Source of the DNA: an archaeon
GTDB taxonomy: Archaea; Halobacteriota; Syntropharchaeia; Alkanophagales; Methanospirareceae
Length of the DNA stretch: 11,518 nt
Assembly: GCA_030019325.1 (NCBI GenBank)
Contig: JASEFB010000060.1
Location: forward strand, 1-11,518
Direction of reading: 5' to 3'
Program-made: the position numbers and the translations under genes
Shown: positions 7,463 to 11,518 of the stretch, piece after piece
How the letters are laid out: each line of letters opens with the position of its first letter
Numbering within the stretch: the stretch's first letter is position 1
The notes under the pieces: generated by a model
The model's input: only the letters and a program-made list of their open reading frames with translations
Databases searched by the model: none
Told to the model about the DNA's origin: nothing

Positions 7463-8587
7463 GTGGAGAAGATGGAGAAAATAACCGTAAGTTTGATAAA
7501 AGCGGATGTAGGAGGATTTCCAGGGCATTCGACGGTGCGTCCCGAGCTCAAGGAGAAGGCACGGGAGCAGTTGGAGAAGGCGAAAAAAGATGGTTTGCTT
7601 GTGGATTATCATGTCTTAAATGCTGGTGACGACTTGGAACTGGTGATGAGTCACCGGAAAGGAGTGGATGCGGAAGAGATCCATGGATTGGCATGGAAAA
7701 CCTTTGAAGAGGCGACGAAGGTGGCGAAGGAACTCAAGTTACATGGTGCGGGACAAGATCTGCTGGTGGATGCGTTTAGTGGGAACATACGTGGCATGGG
7801 GCCCGGAATAGCGGAGATGGAATTCACGGAACGTGGATCTGAGCCATTAGTTGCGTTTATGATGGACAAAACAGAGCCTGGCGCGTTCAACTATCCCATA
7901 TACAAGATGTTTGCAGACCCGTTCAATACCGCTGGGCTTGTCGTAGACCCAACCATGCATGATGGGTTCGTGTTTGAGGTGTGGGACATAAAGGAGAAGA
8001 CACGGGTATTTTTAAAATGCCCGGAGGAGTTGTATGCGCTGTTAGCGTTGATAGGCGCGAAGAGCAAGTACGTGATAAAGAGGGTGTATCCAAAGGAGAC
8101 GAGCCCGTTACCAAAGGATGAACCGGTAGCTGTAATAAGCACGGAGAAATTGTTCTTTACCGCGGGTCGATATGTGGGTAAGGATGATCCTGCCGCATTG
8201 GTGCGAGCACAATCGGGCTTGCCAGCGTTGGGTGAGGTTTTAGAACCGTTTACCATGCCTCATCTCGTCAGTGGCTGGATGCGTGGTTCACATAATGGAC
8301 CGCTCATGCCGGTGCCTTTCATCTATTCGAAATGCACGCGGTTTGATGGCCCGCCACGAGTTGTTGCTGCTGGATTCCAGATAAGCCATGGGCGGTTAGT
8401 GGGGACTGCGGATCTGTTTGATGATCCTGCTTATGACCTTGCGAGGAGAAAGGCGGAAGAGATAGCTGACTACATGAGAGCACATGGTCCGTTCGAGCCA
8501 CATCGGCTTCCCATAGAGGAGATGGAGTACACAACACTACCGAACGTGTTAAAGAAGCTTGAGGGACGGTTTGAAGCGACTGAATAA
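7463..8587 (+). CDS. fbp: Fructose-1,6-bisphosphate aldolase/phosphatase (type V FBPase)
   Basis: This bifunctional gluconeogenic enzyme condenses triose phosphates to fructose 1,6-bisphosphate and then removes the C1 phosphate, using one remodelling active site. The 374-aa length is normal for the family. Visible residues are KADVGGFPGHS (D15, H22), NAGDDLEL (D56, D57), GAGQD (Q98) and MMDKTEPGAFN (D135) for Mg2+ and phosphate binding. Y203 and K206 in SKYVIKRVYPKE are the expected Schiff-base Tyr/Lys pair. All appear intact. The GTG at 7463 has AGGAG eight bases upstream. The ATG at 7472 gives a product starting MEKITVSLIKADVGG, which fits the family N-terminus equally well, so the start is uncertain by three codons. 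It supplies fructose 6-phosphate and so could feed the alpha-glucan pathway suggested by the genes at 163-3253. It is followed directly by a palindromic terminator. Confidence 0.96.
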   Translation: MEKMEKITVSLIKADVGGFPGHSTVRPELKEKAREQLEKAKKDGLLVDYHVLNAGDDLELVMSHRKGVDAEEIHGLAWKTFEEATKVAKELKLHGAGQDLLVDAFSGNIRGMGPGIAEMEFTERGSEPLVAFMMDKTEPGAFNYPIYKMFADPFNTAGLVVDPTMHDGFVFEVWDIKEKTRVFLKCPEELYALLALIGAKSKYVIKRVYPKETSPLPKDEPVAVISTEKLFFTAGRYVGKDDPAALVRAQSGLPALGEVLEPFTMPHLVSGWMRGSHNGPLMPVPFIYSKCTRFDGPPRVVAAGFQISHGRLVGTADLFDDPAYDLARRKAEEIADYMRAHGPFEPHRLPIEEMEYTTLPNVLKKLEGRFEATE

Positions 8588-8614
8588 AAAGCTTTCTTTT
8601 AAAAAGAAAGCTTT
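8588..8614. terminator. Near-perfect palindrome after fbp
   Basis: Two 13-base arms (8588-8600 and 8602-8614, left arm AAAGCTTTCTTTT) flank a single A, overlapping the end of the fbp stop region. In RNA this forms a stable hairpin with a T-rich strand, consistent with termination. The palindrome after pyrH has the same arm-A-arm design. Confidence 0.65.
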
Positions 8615-8616
8615 AC

Positions 8617-8803
8617 CGCAGGTGCTGACGTATACCACGAATTTTTAACTGCGAGAGACGAGAAGAGATTGAAGCAGGCGGCTGGGAGATAAAGGAGAAG
8701 TTTCTCTATTTCCCGCCGCTTTTCCCTTAAACTTCGGATAAACAGATAGTTCTCCAGAGTAAGCATAGGGTAAGAAAGAGTTTGTTGGTAACTCTTTCTT
8801 TTT
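8617..8803 (+). ncRNA. Candidate structured non-coding RNA between fbp and pyrH
   Basis: No credible protein is encoded here. Three hairpins lie in series. The first is CGCAGGTG...CAC...CTGCG (8617-8653). The second is a long bulged stem at 8676-8721, where GCGGC, GGGA, ATA and GAGAA pair with GCCGC, TCCC, TAT and TTCTC. The third is an 11-bp stem at 8772-8800 followed by T residues. A terminator about 190 bases after the fbp terminator, and before the pyrH promoter, implies that something is transcribed between them. No family is recognised and the 5' end is not defined; a weak TATA-like ATTTTTAA at 8641-8648 is the only promoter hint. It could instead be an intergenic mobile palindrome. Confidence 0.35.
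8772..8803 (+). terminator. Intrinsic-type terminator hairpin upstream of pyrH
   Basis: AAGAAAGAGTT (8772-8782) and AACTCTTTCTT (8790-8800) form a perfect 11-bp stem with a 7-base loop, followed by TTT. The 3' arm can instead pair further on, CTCTTT (8792-8797) with AAAGAG (8804-8809), so two mutually exclusive hairpins are possible. Confidence 0.55.
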
Positions 8804-8811
8804 AAAGAGCG

Positions 8812-8819
8812 CTTTATTA
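8812..8819 (+). promoter_or_regulatory. pyrH: Candidate TATA box for pyrH
   Basis: CTTTATTA lies about 50 bases before the ATG. It predicts a start near 8840 and a leader of about 23 nt that includes the GGAG ribosome site at 8852-8855. Confidence 0.4.
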
Positions 8820-8863
8820 CATGAACACGTGTGTGAATATAAGGATGAGGGGGAGATGAGATC

Positions 8864-9571
8864 ATGAAGGTCGTCATTTCGTTGGGCGGCATATTTTTTT
8901 CGGACGCTGAGAAGCTAAAAAAAATTGCCGCGGTATTCGATGAACTTGCGCAATCGTACAATTTGTGCGTGGTGACCGGTGGTGGCGAAAGAGCTCGTGA
9001 ATATATAAAGATCGCACGTGATTTAGGTGCGAACGAAGCGCTGTGTGATTATCTAGGAATTGCTTTGACCCGAATAAATGCGAAATTGCTCATCGCTGCT
9101 TTAAAACATGCGTATCCGGAGCCCTTTTCTGATTACAAAGAAGCTGCACTCGCTAAGGCGCACGATAAGCCCTTACAGGGCTTGCGGGGTCGTGGGGCAG
9201 AGCCCCACAGTGGTAAAATAGCGGTGATGGGCGGCGTAAGCCCTGGGTATACCACTGATGCAGTGGCTGCGATCCTTGCAGAATACGTGAATGCAGAGCT
9301 CCTTCTAAATGTGACATCGGTAGATGGGATCTACGACGCTGATCCTCGCAAATATCCGGGTGCAAGAAAATACGACAAACTCTCACCAAAGGAACTCGTT
9401 GCCCTTACCATGAAAGAGGAACTCAAGGCAGGCTCGAGAATTGTTATCGACCCCGTTGCCGCGAAGATAATCGAACGGAGTGGCATAAAGACCATCGTTA
9501 TTAATGGAAGCAACCCTCAGAATATTGTCGATGCTGTTCATGGAAAGCATCAGGGCACGGAGATATCGTAA
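8864..9571 (+). CDS. pyrH: UMP kinase (archaeal type)
   Basis: Phosphorylates UMP to UDP in pyrimidine biosynthesis; cytoplasmic, amino-acid-kinase fold. Landmarks in order are VVISLGGIFF at 3-12, VVTGGGERAREYI at 36-48, LGIALTRINAKLL at 64-76 (UMP site), VMGGVSPGYTTDAVAAILAE at 121-140, VTSVDGIYDADPRKYP at 150-165 and IDPVAAKIIERSGIKT at 195-210. The 235 residues exceed the roughly 220-230 of compact archaeal homologues. The surplus is explained by residues about 101-116 (DKPLQGLRGRGAEPHS), a Gly/Arg/Pro-rich segment between helix and strand where homologues usually run directly into GKI-VMGG. Its DNA is two adjacent palindromes. All catalytic regions flank it intact, so the enzyme is probably active. 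The ATG has GGAG at 8852-8855 with 8-base spacing. Confidence 0.95.
   Translation: MKVVISLGGIFFSDAEKLKKIAAVFDELAQSYNLCVVTGGGERAREYIKIARDLGANEALCDYLGIALTRINAKLLIAALKHAYPEPFSDYKEAALAKAHDKPLQGLRGRGAEPHSGKIAVMGGVSPGYTTDAVAAILAEYVNAELLLNVTSVDGIYDADPRKYPGARKYDKLSPKELVALTMKEELKAGSRIVIDPVAAKIIERSGIKTIVINGSNPQNIVDAVHGKHQGTEIS
9167..9208 (+). repeat. Double palindrome inserted in frame within pyrH
   Basis: AAGCCCT-TAC-AGGGCTT (9167-9183) and GTGGGGC-AGA-GCCCCAC (9192-9208) are two perfect 7-bp hairpins separated by eight bases. They coincide with the segment of UMP kinase that has no counterpart in the usual family alignment. The stretch is GC-rich compared with its flanks. It looks like a small palindromic repeat element that landed in frame. 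Only one copy is in this window, so the dispersed-repeat reading is inference. Confidence 0.55.
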
Positions 9572-9573
9572 AA

Positions 9574-9594
9574 CAAACTTTTTAAAAAAGTTTG
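9574..9594. terminator. Palindromic terminator after pyrH
   Basis: CAAACTTTTT (9574-9583) and AAAAAGTTTG (9585-9594) are perfect 10-bp arms around a single A, beginning 3 bases after the pyrH stop codon. The design matches the palindrome after fbp. The group II intron begins nine bases downstream. Confidence 0.65.
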
Positions 9595-9603
9595 ATCAAA
9601 AGC

Positions 9604-10199
9604 GTGCCTTGTAGCTTAATCAGCCAGAGGGTTTAAATCCCTCCTACGCTGTTTACCCGTATCGGTGCAGAAGCAAACAGTGTTAGCATGTCTGCTTAGG
9701 GTCGGGATGAAGACGAAAGGGAGGTTAGGTGACCGCGGGAGGTCTCGTATCGTCCTCAACCTTGTCCTGAGATATGGCAGAGGCTCTGAGGTAAGGAAGG
9801 TATAACCACCTGGACGGGAAAGCCGGAATGATGCGATGCGAGAAGTCGGACGGACTCATAGTAGCGATGGATGTCGGTGCCAGTGAATGGCTGGTAACAG
9901 CCGGGAGGATAAAACACCAGCTATGCGAAGGGGTCCTGCTTTGGCGAAATCAGTCAGTCAATGGGTGAGATAGTTGCACAATTCAAGTAGGTGATTGGCG
10001 GAAGTAGATTCATGAGAACGACGCTGCGTCGATTACTGAAATGGATTGGGTAATGAAACAGCCTGTTGGAGGTTGGTGAGAAGAGAGGGTTGATCTCACT
10101 CCCTGCATTGGGGCAACGCCAGAGGAGAGCCGTATACGGGAAATCCGTACGTGCGGTTCGATGAGGGGATGGAGGTTGAAAGACCTCCTCCTACTCTAC
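9604..10199 (+). mobile_element. Group II intron lacking a reverse-transcriptase ORF
   Basis: This 596-nt self-splicing-type intron starts GTGCC, a variant of the group II GUGYG consensus, and ends in CTAC (AY at the 3' splice site). The 5' part has the domain I pattern CCAGAGGGTTTAAATCCCT. Domains V and VI at the 3' end are unmistakable and are described separately. The exon bases AAAGC (9599-9603) just before the intron are complementary to GCTTT at 9938-9942, a candidate IBS1-EBS1 pairing that supports the 5' boundary. Domain IV, normally home to the maturase/reverse transcriptase, is short and shows no reading frame, so mobility or efficient splicing would need a protein supplied in trans. 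It lies in the same orientation as pyrH, in non-coding DNA behind its terminator. Family relatives are widespread in methanogen and ANME genomes. Boundaries are predicted, not proven. Confidence 0.88.
10127..10199 (+). other. Group II intron domains V and VI
   Basis: Domain V is 10127-10159. It begins GAGCCG with the AGC catalytic triad at 10128-10130 and ends CGGTTC, with an ACGG-GAAAT-CCGT distal hairpin. Domain VI is 10163-10199. GAG (10163-10165) pairs with CTC (10194-10196) and GGGA with TCCT (10189-10192, one G-U pair). GGAGGT (10171-10176) pairs with ACCTCC (10183-10188). A10193 is left bulged seven bases from the 3' end, exactly where the branch-point adenosine belongs. An AGC triad is not the CGC reported for class IIC introns. 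Confidence 0.9.
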
Positions 10200-10347
10200 G
10201 GTATTCAACTTCTTTTCTCTTTGCTCCTTTCCGAAACTTTACCGAGATAAATTTCTTCTTTTCTGATTTTAGCGATTATCACTAGTTTTCGAGTTCGATT
10301 TCTTTAACCCAGTCTCATTTTCTCAACTAAACCCTTTTAGAAAAAGC

Positions 10348-10387
10348 GTTTACGGAAAAACACCTCGAATGGAATTGTTTACGGAAA
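10348..10387 (+). repeat. Two direct copies of GTTTACGGAAA
   Basis: GTTTACGGAAA occurs at 10348-10358 and 10377-10387, 29 bases apart, upstream of the surface-protein promoter. A related TTTTACGGTTA lies at 10447-10457. Spacing near three helical turns on one DNA face would suit a regulator, but the sample is tiny. The rest of 10200-10347 is AT-rich with no gene seen. Confidence 0.35.
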
Positions 10388-10415
10388 TATCAAATATTTT
10401 CGAGAAGAAAAGCAA

Positions 10416-10430
10416 TCGAAAAGCTTTTAT
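10416..10430 (+). promoter_or_regulatory. BRE/TATA promoter of the repeat protein
   Basis: CGAAAAG followed by CTTTTAT fits an archaeal BRE plus TATA. It predicts a start near 10452-10456, just before the leader hairpin. Confidence 0.45.
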
Positions 10431-10458
10431 GCACTTAAGACAAAATTTTTTACGGTTA

Positions 10459-10494
10459 CAGGCCCCGTATCTTAAGTACGAGGTATGGGGCTTG
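10459..10494 (+). other. Strong leader hairpin with G-U pairs
   Basis: An uninterrupted stem of 15 pairs joins 10459-10473 to 10480-10494 around a six-base AAGTAC loop. It includes the GC core GCCCC/GGGGC and four G-U pairs (10461-10492, 10467-10486, 10470-10483, 10473-10480). G-U pairs point to RNA rather than DNA function. It starts at about the predicted transcript 5' end and finishes 27 bases before the ATG, so it may protect the mRNA end or regulate translation. It has no U-tract typical of a terminator. Confidence 0.5.
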
Positions 10495-10521
10495 AAGTTT
10501 TAAAAGAAAAAGAAAAAGAAA

Positions 10522-11518
10522 ATGAAAAGCAAAAGAAGAAAATATGAAGTGGCATTGACATTCGCGGTTCTATGCGCAACGCTGGCATTCATAATCATAA
10601 GCATTGGATGCGTATCCGCCGAGTCATCCTTTACCCAGCAGAATAACAACAAGAGTGCATTTTCTGCTTCCTGGACAACGGAGACAGTAGATGCAGATAA
10701 GTATTTTACTGATTTTTATCCGAGGGCTATTGCCATTGATGGATTTAATCGCCCTCACATAGCTTATGGAGGCGACCACCTCTATCATGCCTATTTTGAT
10801 GGGATAGAGTGGCGGTATGAGACCGTTGACAACTCGCCAGAGGTAGGAAGATATGCCTCCATAGCCATAGATTCAAACAACAAGGTGCATATCAGCTATT
10901 TTGATCTCACCAACGATGACCTTAAATATGCCACAAATGTCTCTGGTGCATGGATGATATCTACCATTGATAGTGAAGGGTCTGTGGGACGGTATACCTC
11001 CATAGCCATAGATTCAAACAACAAGGTGCATATCAGCTATTTTGATCTCACCAACGATGACCTTAAATATGCCACAAATGTCTCTGGTGCATGGGTGACA
11101 TCCACCATTGATAGTGGAGGGTCTGTGGGATGGTATACATCCATAGCCATAGATTCAAACAACAAGGTGCATATCAGCTATTACCGCGGTTACCCCAACA
11201 ATGACCTCAAATATGCCACAAATGCCTCGGGTACATGGGTGAGATCTACCATTGATGGTGCAGGGGGTGTGGGATGGTATACCTCCATAGCCGTAGATTC
11301 AAATGACAAGGTGCATATCAGCTACTATGATGCCACCAATGATGACCTCAAATATGCCACAGATGCCTCTGGAGCATGGGTGACATCCATCATTGATAGT
11401 CCAGGGTATGGGTATGTGGGAGGAGAGTATACCTCCATAGCCATAGATTCAAACAACAATGTGCATATCAGCTATTATGACGGCAGCAACAATGACCTCA
11501 AATATGCCACAAATGTCT
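10522..11518 (+). CDS. Secreted beta-propeller-like repeat protein, 3' end beyond window
   Basis: The frame stays open from the ATG to the right edge (332 codons plus one base), so the protein is longer than seen. The N-terminus is a signal peptide: KSKRRK, a hydrophobic core (VALTFAVLCATLAFIIISIG), then a probable cleavage after VSA at about residue 35. A lipobox reading at Cys32 is poor because the -3 residue is Ser. After a low-complexity linker and one divergent unit come repeats of about 47 residues with the pattern SIAIDSNNKVHISYYD...NDDLKYAT...GAWVTSTIDS. This tryptophan/aspartate-rich four-strand pattern is typical of beta-propeller blades in archaeal extracellular proteins. A surface or S-layer-associated binding role is likely but unproven. 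No strong Shine-Dalgarno motif precedes the ATG; the leader is purine-rich. A second ATG at 10544 is out of frame. Confidence 0.85.
   Translation, partial: MKSKRRKYEVALTFAVLCATLAFIIISIGCVSAESSFTQQNNNKSAFSASWTTETVDADKYFTDFYPRAIAIDGFNRPHIAYGGDHLYHAYFDGIEWRYETVDNSPEVGRYASIAIDSNNKVHISYFDLTNDDLKYATNVSGAWMISTIDSEGSVGRYTSIAIDSNNKVHISYFDLTNDDLKYATNVSGAWVTSTIDSGGSVGWYTSIAIDSNNKVHISYYRGYPNNDLKYATNASGTWVRSTIDGAGGVGWYTSIAVDSNDKVHISYYDATNDDLKYATDASGAWVTSIIDSPGYGYVGGEYTSIAIDSNNNVHISYYDGSNNDLKYATNV
10858..11517 (+). repeat. Tandem ~141-bp coding repeats
   Basis: The unit beginning TCCATAGCC recurs at 10858, 10999, 11140, 11284 and 11434, with periods of 141, 141, 144 and 150 bp, all whole codons. Units one and two are identical for about 98 bases, then differ slightly in the second half. 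This implies recent duplication or gene conversion. The last unit is cut by the window edge. Confidence 0.95.

Noticed and set aside
8599..8961. 120-aa minus-strand frame
   Set aside because: It runs antisense through the hairpins and into the start of pyrH, and its composition is that of a shadow frame.
9604..10199. Possible rRNA or tRNA cluster, because of the GC-rich structured sequence after pyrH
   Set aside because: No tRNA cloverleaf or conserved rRNA segment is present, and domains V and VI identify a group II intron instead.
10348..10387. CRISPR-like repeat pair
   Set aside because: There are only two 11-bp copies with an 18-bp gap, and no array or cas genes.

Overview
The window reads as a fragment of an anaerobic euryarchaeal chromosome. 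Three things support this: an archaeal-type SRP (7S) RNA gene, archaeal BRE/TATA-like promoters (some so close to the start codon that the mRNA would be leaderless), and archaeal gene families (type V FBP aldolase/phosphatase, archaeal UMP kinase, GH57 amylase, TrkH). ORF-less group II introns and large repeat-rich surface proteins are common in methanogens and in the methane- or alkane-oxidising ANME/Syntrophoarchaeia relatives. A member of that group is my best guess, but nothing here diagnoses it (no mcr genes, no 16S).

Layout. (1) 163-3253, plus strand: a storage-polysaccharide cluster of a GH57 alpha-amylase-like hydrolase, a 65-aa winged-helix protein and a GlgA-like glycosyltransferase. 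The last two genes overlap by 4 bp, and an inverted repeat lies just upstream of the winged-helix gene. (2) 3336-3655: the SRP RNA gene with its own promoter. (3) 3691-6767: two divergently transcribed TrkH potassium-channel subunits. The minus-strand copy is intact. The plus-strand copy is split by a -1 frameshift at a T7 tract that also forms a U UUU UUG slippery heptamer directly before a UAG. (4) 6921-7337: a small TPR protein, probably from a leaderless mRNA. (5) 7463-8587: FBP aldolase/phosphatase, followed by an almost perfect palindromic terminator and a structured non-coding stretch that ends in an intrinsic-type terminator. (6) 8864-9571: UMP kinase carrying an in-frame insert that encodes two small GC-rich palindromes. 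(7) 9604-10199: a group II intron without a reverse-transcriptase ORF, with clear domains V and VI, sitting 9 nt past the UMP kinase terminator hairpin. (8) 10200-10521: an AT-rich intergenic region with a promoter and a strong leader hairpin. (9) 10522 to the right edge: a secreted protein made of about 47-residue beta-propeller-like repeats, cut by the window end.

Functionally, GH57 and GlgA-like proteins would break down and build an alpha-glucan, and FBP aldolase/phosphatase is the gluconeogenic committing step that feeds hexose phosphates toward it. The rest is housekeeping (SRP, UMP kinase, K+ uptake). The best second-look targets are the ORF-less intron behind a terminator, the palindromic element inside pyrH, the trkH frameshift site, and the structured non-coding stretch between fbp and pyrH.
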